Of a stretch of DNA of 64,000 nt, positions 6,346 to 14,369 are shown piece by piece. Position numbers and translations under genes: made by a program. This DNA comes from Micromonospora zingiberis. Lineage in GTDB: Bacteria; Actinomycetota; Actinomycetes; Mycobacteriales; Micromonosporaceae. The stretch spans positions 121,656-185,655 of the forward strand of contig NZ_SJJR01000012.1 of the NCBI RefSeq assembly GCF_004331455.1, read 5' to 3'. Within the stretch, counting starts at the first letter, position 1. Every line of letters begins with the position of its first letter. The notes under the pieces were generated by a model that worked only from the letters and a program-made list of their open reading frames with translations, did no database searches and had not been told where the DNA came from.

Positions 6346-8523
6346 TTAGGCGGCTTTGTCGCCCCGCCGCCTGTTACGCTCCGCTACCGCATCGGCGATG
6401 TGTTGACGTTCGATGCCGCGCCGGTTGGCACCCTTGCCGGTGGTGGGGTCGGTTCCCCATACCTGCCCGGTGGTGATCCCGTAGGGCTTGAGGGCGGCGG
6501 TCAACTGGTCGCGGGTGAGGTCTGCGTACGCGTCGGCGTTCAGCTCGGCCAGACGCTCGGTCAGCGTCTCGGCCCACACCTTCGGCTCCGTGGCCGGGAC
6601 CACCGTGAGGATGTCGTCAAGCAGGGTGTCTCGGCGGGCAGCCGGGGTCGGCGTGGCCTGCCCGGCCGCATGACCGGTAAGCGTCCCGGCCGCTTCCCGC
6701 AGGGCGCGCGCCCGGTCGATGACCTTCTCGGCGGTGGGGCCGTCGACGTAGAAGGTGCGGACGATCTGCGCGTCGTCGGCCGCGCCCACGAGGTAGCCGA
6801 CACCCTTGTCCTTCTTGGCGAACATGGTCGCCCGGATGCCGTTCTTGTAAGCGCTGGTGCCGAGGATCATGTCGTTCTCAATCTGACCCATGACCCGCAG
6901 GCAGAACCGCGTACCAGCGTTCGCGGACACCCCGGTCGGCAGACTCTTCGCGTCCGGCCGCTGGGTGGCCACCACGAGGATCACGCCCAAGGCGCGACCC
7001 AGCTTGATGATCTTCTCGGCCAGATCTCCGGCTTCCTTGCCGAACTCCGCGTGGGAGAACAGTTCCTGTACCTCGTCCAGGGCCACCACGAGCCAGTGAA
7101 GGCCGAGCTTCTTGCGCCGGGCCAGTTCGGGGGTGACCTTGTTGTCCGGGCACACCGCCTTGGGCAGGCCCTTGATGACGGCGGCGCGGCGCTGGCATTC
7201 CTTGCGCAACTCGCGCAGCGCCATCAGGCCGGATTCGGCGGTGTCGTCGTCCTGCCCGGACGCGTACCGCGCCGACACCTTCTCCAGGGGGTCAAGGCCG
7301 CCGGTGCCCTTGAAGTCGAAGCACCACAGCTCGGCGTACGGGTCGAGAGCGGCAGCGAGCATCGGCACCTGCGTCGCGGCGGTTTTGCCGTAGCCGGGAA
7401 TCGACCCGATGAGCAGGTTCGTGTACGGGAGGTCGAAGGTGATGACCCGTCCGCGTGGGTCGGTGCCGAACGGCACCGGTCGGCCCAGATCGAACGCCCC
7501 GGCCGCTTTGAGTAGTGGCCACGGCTTCGGCGGGGTCGCGGCCATGTCCTGATCGCCCACCCACAGCAGCAGTCGGCCGGGGTGCACCTCCGGCTGCCCT
7601 TCCGGCCACACGCAGCCGAGCGGACGAGTGAGGCCGGCGGCGAGCCGGTCACGCCGTTCGATCACGTCCCCCGCCGTCACACCGGGCGGCAGGTCGATGT
7701 CGGCCCGCCAGCCGGGGCCGTCACGGGTGATCGGCGCGGTGAACGCGATCGCCCGCTGTCCCTGCTTGGCGATCGCCTGGCTGATACCGGAGATGCCCAG
7801 CACGGCCAGGGCGCGCACCACCACATCCGAGGTCAGCCTGGCCACGCGGGGAATGACCACAGCGGTGTCGAGCAGCGGCTTGTCGGCCGGCTGACCGAGC
7901 ATCCCGCACAACGTGACCAGTAGCGCCAGCACGGCCCACCGCGCCCACTCTGGGGCCAGGGCCACCGCCACCCCACCAACCAGCGTGACGGCGAGCGTGA
8001 ACGTGACGACGATGCCCCGCCACCGCACCCTGCGGTCACGCTGCTTCGACAACTTGAGGTACAGGTCCCCGTCGCGGGTCTGCGACGTCGACTGGCGCAT
8101 CTGCTCGCCTTCCCAGTCGAACAGCCACCGGGCTCCACCGGACACGAGCCGGATCGCGCCGGCCGGGGCGCGCAGCACCAGCCGACCGGCGTACTTCGGG
8201 AGCCTCACCGAGTGGTAGGCAGTGGTGTGCGACAGGTGCCCGACCGCCCACCGCATCGTGTCGCGCAGCTCGGCGCGGGAGCACAGCCAGGCCGGCAGGA
8301 TCGGGCGCCGCTGCCCGGCGCGTACGCCGTCGAGGGTGAACCGCGGAGTGCGCTGCGCGGCCGGGGAGTCGACCAGCATCGGACCGTCATCGTCGAAGTC
8401 GGTGGTGGTGCGGGCGGCGCGGGCCGCGTCCAGGTCGACCACGTTGGTGTCGGGGGCATCGTTGGTCAGGTCGCGTTCGGCGGCTCGCCAGTCGAACCGG
8501 TCGTCATCTTGTGGGGACGTCAT
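6346..8523 (-). CDS. traB: FtsK/SpoIIIE-type DNA translocase, TraB-like
   Basis: A 725-residue protein. After a charged N-terminal region, two transmembrane helices lie at about 171-190 and 195-210. The motor domain has Walker A GSIPGYGKT (373-381) and Walker B LVVALDEVQ (478-486), with a following ATQRP sensor motif as in FtsK. The C-terminal roughly 80 residues contain a winged-helix-like segment (LTRDQLTAALKPYGIT) where TraB proteins recognise their DNA repeats. In Streptomyces elements one TraB protein moves double-stranded DNA between mycelial cells, which fits the absence of any type IV secretion genes here. The ATG at 8523 follows GGAGGA. A hairpin precedes it and an 8-bp repeat cluster follows it. 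Confidence 0.92.
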   Translation of the reverse strand: MTSPQDDDRFDWRAAERDLTNDAPDTNVVDLDAARAARTTTDFDDDGPMLVDSPAAQRTPRFTLDGVRAGQRRPILPAWLCSRAELRDTMRWAVGHLSHTTAYHSVRLPKYAGRLVLRAPAGAIRLVSGGARWLFDWEGEQMRQSTSQTRDGDLYLKLSKQRDRRVRWRGIVVTFTLAVTLVGGVAVALAPEWARWAVLALLVTLCGMLGQPADKPLLDTAVVIPRVARLTSDVVVRALAVLGISGISQAIAKQGQRAIAFTAPITRDGPGWRADIDLPPGVTAGDVIERRDRLAAGLTRPLGCVWPEGQPEVHPGRLLLWVGDQDMAATPPKPWPLLKAAGAFDLGRPVPFGTDPRGRVITFDLPYTNLLIGSIPGYGKTAATQVPMLAAALDPYAELWCFDFKGTGGLDPLEKVSARYASGQDDDTAESGLMALRELRKECQRRAAVIKGLPKAVCPDNKVTPELARRKKLGLHWLVVALDEVQELFSHAEFGKEAGDLAEKIIKLGRALGVILVVATQRPDAKSLPTGVSANAGTRFCLRVMGQIENDMILGTSAYKNGIRATMFAKKDKGVGYLVGAADDAQIVRTFYVDGPTAEKVIDRARALREAAGTLTGHAAGQATPTPAARRDTLLDDILTVVPATEPKVWAETLTERLAELNADAYADLTRDQLTAALKPYGITTGQVWGTDPTTGKGANRRGIERQHIADAVAERNRRRGDKAA

Positions 8524-8562
8524 GATGAGTGTTCCTCCGTATGAGGGTTGTGGCGATGGGTG

Positions 8563-8611
8563 AGGGCCGGCGGCGCGGCGCAGGTCGGTAGCCAGGTGGC
8601 CGCGCCGCCGG
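8563..8611. repeat. Duplicated intercistronic hairpin, copy 1
   Basis: This 49-bp segment matches 9315-9363 at 48 of 49 positions. Both copies form a perfect 13-bp GC stem (ccggcggcgcggc with its complement) around a 19-base loop. It starts nine bases after the stop of the zinc-ribbon gene and lies before traB, so it could lower read-through into traB or protect the upstream mRNA 3' end. Confidence 0.8.
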
Positions 8612-8619
8612 ATAGGCAG

Positions 8620-8787
8620 TCAGCTCTTGACGGAGATGCGGTTGCCGCAGTCGCCGCAGGTGACCTGCGTGCGCTGGCTGGTCGCGGTGATGTCGCGCCA
8701 GTTCGTCTCGTTGCCGCAGGCCGGGCACCACAACTGCGTGTTGCCGCTGGTGACGCGTCCGGCGCTGCCGATCGAGATGCTTGCCAT
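8620..8787 (-). CDS. Zinc-ribbon mini-protein (55 aa)
   Basis: Reads MASISIGSAGR at the start, then CPACGN about residue 22 and CGDCGN about residue 45, the two CxxC knuckles of a zinc ribbon. AAGGAG stands eight bases before the ATG, one of the best ribosome sites in the operon. It lies between the DUF3307-like membrane-protein gene and traB. It may bind nucleic acid or a transfer protein; that is inference. Confidence 0.75.
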   Translation of the reverse strand: MASISIGSAGRVTSGNTQLWCPACGNETNWRDITATSQRTQVTCGDCGNRISVKS

Positions 8788-8814
8788 CAGTAGGGCTCCT
8801 TCGGTGGCGGGTGG

Positions 8815-9279
8815 TCAGGCGGCGAACAGGGCGGCGATGAACAGCCAGCCGATGTGCCAGGACTGGTCAAGGGCGTAGGCGCCGGTGCCCAAGCTCGGGT
8901 TGTCGTCGCGACCCGGCCGGGGAGCGCCGAGGGCGTAGAAGCGTGCCGAGCCGAGTGCGGCGGCGATGCGCTGAAGCGGGGTACGCCGGTCGGCGATGTA
9001 GTGGGTAATCGCCGAGATGGTCAACCCGACCGCCACACCGGACGAGTCGAGACGTAGGCCAGTGCCAGCGATCAGGAACACCAGGGCCAGACCAGCAGTG
9101 AACGTGTAGGTGGCGACGTGAGCCGCGCAGGCGACACGGCCCGCCCAGCCGGGACGGCCCTTGCAGTCGGCCTGGTGCTGGGTCTGCACCCAGTGATCGG
9201 CCACCTGATGAGCGACGTACAGGGCGACGAACACGGCAGCGAACGTGGCAGCGTGGATGCCGGTGGAATCTGCGAACAT
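8815..9279 (-). CDS. DUF3307-like integral membrane protein, transfer operon
   Basis: A 154-residue protein with about four hydrophobic segments. Conserved polar residues inside them (AHQVADHWVQTQ, then HVATYTF, then HYIADRR) resemble the His/Asp pattern of DUF3307 membrane proteins. The C-terminus carries LGTGAYALDQSWH. The ATG at 9279 follows GGGAG. Its position among spread and transfer genes suggests an Spd-like role in moving the element through mycelium; no biochemical activity can be assigned. Confidence 0.7.
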   Translation of the reverse strand: MFADSTGIHAATFAAVFVALYVAHQVADHWVQTQHQADCKGRPGWAGRVACAAHVATYTFTAGLALVFLIAGTGLRLDSSGVAVGLTISAITHYIADRRTPLQRIAAALGSARFYALGAPRPGRDDNPSLGTGAYALDQSWHIGWLFIAALFAA

Positions 9280-9314
9280 GGGTGTCTCTCCCGAGGTCGT
9301 TGGCTGAGGGGTGC

Positions 9315-9363
9315 AGGGCCGGCGGCGCGGCGCAGGTTGGTAGCCAGGTGGCCGCGCCGCCGG
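9315..9363. repeat. Duplicated intercistronic hairpin, copy 2
   Basis: Copy of 8563-8611 with one change in the loop (c to t). The 13-bp arms are 9319-9331 and 9351-9363. It begins seven bases after the stop of the Spd-like gene, the same relation that copy 1 has to its upstream gene. Confidence 0.8.
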
Positions 9364-9369
9364 GCGGAA

Positions 9370-10164
9370 CTAGTCGTGCGTGCGAACCAGGTGCGCCAGA
9401 GCGGCACCCATGCCGAGCACCGCCACGGGAAGGCAGGCCACGGCGGTGGTGATCCACCACGGGGCCGACGTGACGCCGGCTGCTTCCAACAGGTGGTAGG
9501 CGACCTGACCGGCCGCGCCAACCAGCAGCGACGCGATGGCGGACCACTTGGCGAACAGCCGGGCGCGGTCCGGCACCCGGCCGGACAGCCACACGTACAG
9601 GGCGTACGCGCCGTACGTCTCGACGCCGATCGGCAGGGTGATGGCCGAGTTAATGGAGAAGCTGTCCCAGATGCCCGGCAACGGGTGCACCACCCCGAAC
9701 CCGGTCAGCTCACCGAGTCCCACCCACCCGGACCAGATCGCCACGAACGCCGGCAGGGCGAGCAGCACCACCGGCCACACCACCGCCCGCCGGTCATCCG
9801 CCGGGGCGGTCCGAACCGCCTCGCTCGTGATGTTGGTGCCCAGGTCTGCGACGGGTGCTGCCTGCTCCGACACGACCGGCGGCGTGTCGTCGGCGGCCGG
9901 CGGCAGATCCGCCACCGGGTCCGGGTCGCCAAGCAGGTCCGGAGCGGTGCCGGCCGGGTCCGGAGCGGGTTCGGTGGTGGCAGGCGGGGTGTCGGTGCGG
10001 GTCAGCGCGGCGAGGATCGCGTCTGCCTTCGGACCGCCCACCCGCAGTTCCTTCTTGAGACGGTTGCGCGACGGGATCTCGCCGAGTTGGTCGGCCAGGT
10101 CGCGGGCGGCAGGGATCAGGTCTTCGATCGGCCGGGGGAAGGCCGACAGCGTGGGGGCGGTCAT
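9370..10164 (-). CDS. Spd-like membrane protein with N-terminal HTH-like region
   Basis: A 264-residue protein. The ATG at 10164 follows GGAGG. The first 60 residues contain a helix-turn-helix-like stretch (PSRNRLKKELRVGGPKADAI). A Pro/Ala-rich linker runs to about residue 120, then there are about four transmembrane helices in an arrangement like DUF2637 proteins (SGWVGLGELTGFG, GAYALYVWLSG). Proteins of this build sit beside traB in many actinomycete elements and are thought to help spread DNA within mycelium. It follows the 46-residue gene in the same operon. Confidence 0.72.
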   Translation of the reverse strand: MTAPTLSAFPRPIEDLIPAARDLADQLGEIPSRNRLKKELRVGGPKADAILAALTRTDTPPATTEPAPDPAGTAPDLLGDPDPVADLPPAADDTPPVVSEQAAPVADLGTNITSEAVRTAPADDRRAVVWPVVLLALPAFVAIWSGWVGLGELTGFGVVHPLPGIWDSFSINSAITLPIGVETYGAYALYVWLSGRVPDRARLFAKWSAIASLLVGAAGQVAYHLLEAAGVTSAPWWITTAVACLPVAVLGMGAALAHLVRTHD

Positions 10165-10228
10165 GACAGGTGTCCCTCCGATACGTCGGTGCCGTAGATG
10201 AGCGAAAACAAGGCTTGTTGCAGGTTCA

Positions 10229-10369
10229 CTAGGTCCGCCCCGCACCGTCGTACGGCTCGTCGATCGACGGGTAGCCGTGCGCGGCGAGCACCTGGGCTAC
10301 GTCCAGCGCCAGACCGAACGTGAAGCGGGGGTCGTCAGCGGGGCGGGGGATCGGGTAACGACGGCTCAT
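10229..10369 (-). CDS. Short operon protein (46 aa), unknown
   Basis: Reads MSRRYPIPRPADDPRFTFGL and ends DGAGRT. It starts 12 bases after the stop of the DUF6284-like gene on the same strand and uses the same codon bias. The ribosome site is weak (GGCGG), so it may be translated by coupling. Short proteins with a DPRFTFGL-like core are common beside such transfer operons; no function is known to me. Confidence 0.6.
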   Translation of the reverse strand: MSRRYPIPRPADDPRFTFGLALDVAQVLAAHGYPSIDEPYDGAGRT

Positions 10370-10381
10370 GGCGCTATCCGC

Positions 10382-10624
10382 CTACGCGGCCCGGCCGTCG
10401 GCCGAGCGAACGGCGAGCAGGGCACGCGCCTCACGCAGCACCCGACGCTGCGCCCGACGAAGCCGCTGCCAGTCCAACTCGGTCGGGCCGGCGTCGCCGG
10501 TCAGCACGACGATCTGCGCGTCGAGCAGCAACACCTCAGCTTCGATCAGCGGCAACTCCTGCTCGATCTGCGCCAGCTCGGCGGCGCTCGGCCCGAACTC
10601 GGGCGAGTGATTCGACTCAGTCAC
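10382..10624 (-). CDS. DUF6284-like coiled-coil protein
   Basis: An 80-residue protein, GTG start at 10624 with AGAAGGG upstream. The centre is a long amphipathic helix (AAELAQIEQELPLIEAEVLL) followed by an Arg-rich helix (RLRRAQRRVLREARAL). The pattern matches the DUF6284 family found in actinomycete mobile elements. It is the first gene of the minus-strand transfer operon, just downstream of the palindromic operator, and is therefore probably repressed with it. Confidence 0.65.
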   Translation of the reverse strand: MTESNHSPEFGPSAAELAQIEQELPLIEAEVLLLDAQIVVLTGDAGPTELDWQRLRRAQRRVLREARALLAVRSADGRAA

Positions 10625-10666
10625 TTCGTGTCCCTTCTGGCTGTTCTGGCGCCCCTAGATGTGCGC

Positions 10667-10727
10667 CCTTGTTGCGCAACAAGGTAGCGATACGCGGGTC
10701 TGTTGCGCAAGGGGGTAGCGGTATGTT
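10667..10727. promoter_or_regulatory. Divergent operator with 18-bp palindrome
   Basis: A perfect palindrome ccttgttgcgcaacaagg (10667-10684) is followed by ggtagcgata. A second partial copy, ctgttgcgcaaggggg with gtagcggta, begins 34 bp later with the same ttgcgcaa core (10703-10710). The two copies fill the gap between the start of the transfer operon and the divergent small HTH gene. Their spacing, about three helical turns, suits cooperative binding by a repressor of the KorSA/GntR or HTH type. Confidence 0.65.
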
Positions 10728-10733
10728 GGTCCG

Positions 10734-10970
10734 ATGAGTGATGCGCGAGACGAACTGTCAGCAGCTACGAAGCGGTACCGGCGTACCGAAGCTGCTCATG
10801 AAGCGGCACGCCAAGTGGTGGTTGCTGCGGTGGTTGCGGCGCTCCGTGACGGCGTCGGCCCGGCTGAGGTTGAGCGGCTGTCGCCGTTCAGTGGTGCCTA
10901 CGTCCGGAAGCTTGCTCGGGAGCACAGCGTCCCGCCTGCCCCTCCGGGGCCGAAGCGCGCGGCCCGGTAG
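10734..10970 (+). CDS. Small helix-turn-helix protein
   Basis: A 78-residue protein. A long basic helix (ATKRYRRTEAAHEAARQVVV) is followed by a helix-turn-helix-like segment (VGPAEVERLSPFSGAYVRKLAREH) like the small actinomycete HTH proteins annotated as sigma-70 region 4-like or AsnC-like. It starts seven bases after the operator region and diverges from the transfer operon, so it is a candidate local regulator. It ends three bases before the convergent excisionase-like gene. Confidence 0.7.
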   Translation: MSDARDELSAATKRYRRTEAAHEAARQVVVAAVVAALRDGVGPAEVERLSPFSGAYVRKLAREHSVPPAPPGPKRAAR

Positions 10971-10973
10971 CGG

Positions 10974-11216
10974 TCACCCGGCGGGCCGCAGCGTGTGGTT
11001 GCTGGCGTCGACCAGGCCGTACGTCAGCGCGGACGCCTCCATGTCGTCGATGGCACGCGCCGGGATCACGAAGCGTCCACGGACCTTGATCGCGGGGAAC
11101 TGGCCGGCGTGAATCGCCCGGTAGAGGGTCACCTCCGACATGCCGAGGATTGCTGCGGTGTCCGCGACGGACCGGAACCGGGGGCGATCGTTCTTGGCAG
11201 CGAGGGGTTCAGCCAC
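10974..11216 (-). CDS. xis: Excisionase-like helix-turn-helix protein
   Basis: An 80-residue protein of the MerR-like excisionase fold (SVADTAAILGMSEVTLYRAI, then AGQFPAIKVRGRFVIPARAI), the family that bends DNA to favour excision. The GTG at 11216 follows AGGAG. In pSAM2-like elements xis is usually adjacent to int; here it is about 4.6 kb away, separated by the regulator, epimerase and cargo cassette, which suggests that cargo has been inserted between them. Confidence 0.75.
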   Translation of the reverse strand: MAEPLAAKNDRPRFRSVADTAAILGMSEVTLYRAIHAGQFPAIKVRGRFVIPARAIDDMEASALTYGLVDASNHTLRPAG

Positions 11217-11356
11217 GGGAGTCTCCTCAGTAGTCTGTGGTCAGTGTTCCGTTCGGCTTGCTGAGACCAAGTGAAGTCGATAAAGCGCGGAGCGCCCATG
11301 CAAACCCAGTGCAACGCACGGCAATCCGATGCAATCTGCAAGCTCGGGAGACCACG

Positions 11357-12631
11357 GTGGCGACGGTAAACCGGTGGACAGGAAATCTCGCCTGCTCGCT
11401 GCAAGCCGCCGCCGGGATGACCAACGAGGGGTTCGCGGGGTGGCTCGGGATCGCGACAAGGACCGTCGCGTATTGGCATAGTCGACCCGATACCGTTCCT
11501 GGGAATGCCAATCAAGACGTGCTGAATGCCGCCTTGGATCGTGTATCGGATTCGGTTCGTTCCCGGTTCCTCGAAACGCTCAGCGGAGTGCGTCGGGAGG
11601 GAAATGCAGGTGGCGGTGGCAGCGTTGTTACTGTTGTGAGTGATGCTGCCGAATCGGTCGCCAATGATTCCCTGCTGATAAGCCTTGCTCTGCCGAACGA
11701 CTCTATCGAGTCCTTGCAGGAAGACGTGACGTTGCTCGCCCGATCGGGAGGCATGGCAGCCTTCGACGTGTTCAGCAGTGCTCGCCGGCTGCGGGACGAG
11801 GCAAGGGCTTTGGTCGAGCGCACCCGTCGACCCGTCGAGCTGGCCGACCTCTACGTGGTCATCGGCCAGAGTGCTGCCCTGATGGCCTCCACCGCCTTCG
11901 ACCTCGGGCACTGGAACGAGTCGGCGGCCCTGGCCAGAGCATCAACGCAGTACGCCGACCTAGCCGGACACGCGTCGTTGAAGGCATGGACCTACGGCCT
12001 GCAAATGACCCTCGCCAACTGGCGCAATGAGCCTGATTCCGCCCTGACTTACTTCGCTCGCGCCATGCGGACGGCACCGGAGGGCGAGCCGAGACTGAGG
12101 CTCCGCTATGTCGCTGCCCGCTCTCACGCCCTGCTCGCAGACTCCGATTCAGTCGCGGCTGTCCTGGAAGCGGCCCAGCGAGACAGGGAAGCGGCAGCGT
12201 ACCGACCCGACGAACTTGCCACCGTTACCGGTGGGGAGTTCGCATTCGGCGAGGCGCGGGCGGCGGCATGTGCGGCGGCGGCATGGCTCGACCTCCGCAA
12301 CGGCGAGCAGGCCGCGAGGTACGCCCGAGAGGCGTTGCAGGTGTACGAGGCGTTGCCGTCGCCCAGGCGGCCGTACTCGCAGATCAACGGGACGCAGATC
12401 GACGTTGCCGCTGCGCACCTCCACATGCGAGACAAGGACGGTGCGGCCGACGCGCTGCGTACCGTCCTGGACCTGCCGCCGCAGAAGCGCAACGTCTCGC
12501 TGACCGGTCGGCTGTCGCGGATCGAGCACATGCTGAGCCAGTCGCCGTGGGATCGCGACGCCGACGCGCGCCAGCTCGCCGAGCGCATCGCGGCGTGGCT
12601 GTCGGAGACCTCAGCCCGTCCGCTCACCTGA
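11357..12631 (+). CDS. XRE-HTH regulator with TPR-like repeats
   Basis: A 424-residue protein. The GTG at 11357 follows cgggag; the frame is open further upstream, but the longer N-terminus lacks a ribosome site. Residues about 8-60 form an XRE-type HTH (CSLQAAAGMTNEGFAGWLGIATRTVAYW). The rest is alpha-helical with repeated Ala-rich helix pairs like TPRs (ALARASTQYADLAGHASLKA, YFARAMRTAPEGEPRLRLRY). This resembles the actinomycete regulators related to NsdA that carry an HTH and TPR sensor. It diverges from the excisionase-like gene and probably controls element or host genes. Its last 21 bases overlap the end of the convergent epimerase gene. Confidence 0.75.
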   Translation: MATVNRWTGNLACSLQAAAGMTNEGFAGWLGIATRTVAYWHSRPDTVPGNANQDVLNAALDRVSDSVRSRFLETLSGVRREGNAGGGGSVVTVVSDAAESVANDSLLISLALPNDSIESLQEDVTLLARSGGMAAFDVFSSARRLRDEARALVERTRRPVELADLYVVIGQSAALMASTAFDLGHWNESAALARASTQYADLAGHASLKAWTYGLQMTLANWRNEPDSALTYFARAMRTAPEGEPRLRLRYVAARSHALLADSDSVAAVLEAAQRDREAAAYRPDELATVTGGEFAFGEARAAACAAAAWLDLRNGEQAARYAREALQVYEALPSPRRPYSQINGTQIDVAAAHLHMRDKDGAADALRTVLDLPPQKRNVSLTGRLSRIEHMLSQSPWDRDADARQLAERIAAWLSETSARPLT

Positions 12632-13645
12632 CCGGTGCCAGGCGGCCAACACCTGCGCTTCCTTCTCCGGGCTGATGCCGATCTCGGTGGCCCGATCGTG
12701 GTTGCTGACCTCGCCGCTCTCCACCATCCACCGCCAGGTGTCGCGGACGGTCAGGGAGAGCGGCCGGCAGCGCAGGCCGGCTGCCTGCGCCTTGGTGGTG
12801 TCGACGCGCCACACGCCGTCGAATGTGCGCCAGAGCGGCAGCTCGGACCACTGCCGGACGCCTTGGCTGAGCAACACCTCATCGGGCACCCAGTCGAAGG
12901 AGGCATCGGCCTGGGTCGCGTGGGCGCAATCCGCCAGTAGTCCGCCGAAGGTCGCGCCGCCCGTCGGGGCGCAGACGTTGAATGCGCCGGAGGAACCTTC
13001 GGTGATGGTGTGGAGTGCGAACGCGGCTAGGTCGCGTACGTCGACCGGCTGAATGGTGCGGGTGGGGGAGCCGGGGGCCAGGACTTGCCCACCGGCAGCC
13101 ACGCGGCGTAGCCACCACGGCAGGCGGCCGACGTACTCACGCGGGCCGAGCACGACACCGGGGCGCAGGATCGTGGTCCGGTCGGCTCCGAACGCGGCGA
13201 CGGCTGCTGCCTCGCAGCCGGCTTTCTGGTAGCCGTATCGGGTCGGCCCATCCTCCGTATCGGTGCCGTATTCGGGGCCGGCGTCCGGCGGGCAGTAGAG
13301 CACCTCGGACTGCTCGCTGAGGGGCTTGAGCGGCCACTCCTGGTAGACGCTCAGCGTGGAGATGAAGACGTAGCGATCGGCGACGGGAGCGAGCGCGCGA
13401 GCCACGTCGAGAACGTTCCTAGGCACGTAGCCCGAGGTGTCGATGACGGCATCCCAGGGACCAGCGGCAGCGAGGGCGGCGACGTTATCAGGCTGGGTTC
13501 GGTCGCCTCGAAGGGGCCGTACCGCTTCCAGGAAGGGGTCTGAGGTACCCCGGTTGAAGGTCGTCACCTCCCAGCCGGCATCGATCGCAGTCGTGACGAT
13601 CGCGTGTCCTACGAACCAAGTTCCGCCGAGCACCAGCAAACGCAT
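12611..13645 (-). CDS. NAD-dependent epimerase/dehydratase-like protein (cargo)
   Basis: A 344-residue extended short-chain dehydrogenase. The Rossmann motif is LVLGGTWFVGHA at the N-terminus. The active-site region is probably around STLSVYQEW and GPTRYGYQKAGCE, where YxxxK (YGYQK) is present. The ATG at 13645 is the start where homology begins; no clear ribosome site is seen. It belongs to the reductase-like group related to nucleoside-sugar epimerases, and the substrate cannot be told. It is cargo between the regulator and the DUF488 genes and overlaps the convergent regulator by 21 bp. Confidence 0.8.
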   Translation of the reverse strand: MRLLVLGGTWFVGHAIVTTAIDAGWEVTTFNRGTSDPFLEAVRPLRGDRTQPDNVAALAAAGPWDAVIDTSGYVPRNVLDVARALAPVADRYVFISTLSVYQEWPLKPLSEQSEVLYCPPDAGPEYGTDTEDGPTRYGYQKAGCEAAAVAAFGADRTTILRPGVVLGPREYVGRLPWWLRRVAAGGQVLAPGSPTRTIQPVDVRDLAAFALHTITEGSSGAFNVCAPTGGATFGGLLADCAHATQADASFDWVPDEVLLSQGVRQWSELPLWRTFDGVWRVDTTKAQAAGLRCRPLSLTVRDTWRWMVESGEVSNHDRATEIGISPEKEAQVLAAWHRSGERTG

Positions 13646-13931
13646 GCGCCCTATCATGCCGATCTGGCGAGCAGCTGCCGAATCGGCTTTGCTCTCGGCC
13701 AAGGCGGCGCTCGTGCCCTCCAACGCCAAGACGTCGCCTTGGAGCCAGCCAGTCGCTATCAGGCCGGGGTCTGCAAGCGGAGCTCCCTTGCGGGTCCCTT
13801 GAGGTAATTTGTGGACTGTTTAGGAGCGGGTAGGCCGTCGCTCGATGAGATGCTGGCGTGATCTTGGCGGGGTATAGGAATTTGCGGAGCTACCCCTGTC
13901 TCATCAGCGGCTTGGTCTAGAAGGAATCTAA

Positions 13932-14369
13932 TCAGCCAAGGTGTTGTATTTCCACCCCGCCGAAGTGGCGCGCGAAGTATTCGGCCACAAGGCGGCGGTG
14001 GCAATTCTGAGGCTTCTCTTCACTGCAAAGGAAGCAGTCGCCGTCGCGCAACTCGTCAGCCCAGCTCGCTTCTACGCGTCTTCCTTGAATCAACTCTCCA
14101 AAACGTGCTTCGTACTCACTCCAGGTGCCTGCACCCTTCTTGTAGGCATCTAGCATTTCCTGGGTAGGCGCAAGATCTAGAGCGTGCGTGTAGCGAATAG
14201 ATCCGATTTTCCTGAGAAAGTATTCCAGGTCGTTTTTTTTGGCGAACCCGGCTAGCTGGGAGACATTGTTTAGCCGGACATCGACAACCCTGTTGACTTG
14301 TGCGTCGCATAGAGTGTCGAAAAACTGCGAGGCGGATTTTCGCGTGAAGCCGATAGTGTAAATTTTCAT
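13932..14369 (-). CDS. DUF488 family protein, copy 2
   Basis: A 145-residue protein with the DUF488 hallmarks: N-terminal KIYTIGFTRKS, the VVDVRLN strand at about 30, and a C-terminal CFLCSEEKPQNCHRRLVA, where the spaced Cys and CHR motif is conserved in the family and is likely its active or metal site. Its ATG overlaps the stop of the upstream DUF488 gene (14366-14369), so they are coupled. GC content and codon use are visibly lower than in the rest of the element, which suggests a separate origin. DUF488 proteins are suspected nucleic-acid-modifying enzymes; function is unproven. Confidence 0.85.
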   Translation of the reverse strand: MKIYTIGFTRKSASQFFDTLCDAQVNRVVDVRLNNVSQLAGFAKKNDLEYFLRKIGSIRYTHALDLAPTQEMLDAYKKGAGTWSEYEARFGELIQGRRVEASWADELRDGDCFLCSEEKPQNCHRRLVAEYFARHFGGVEIQHLG

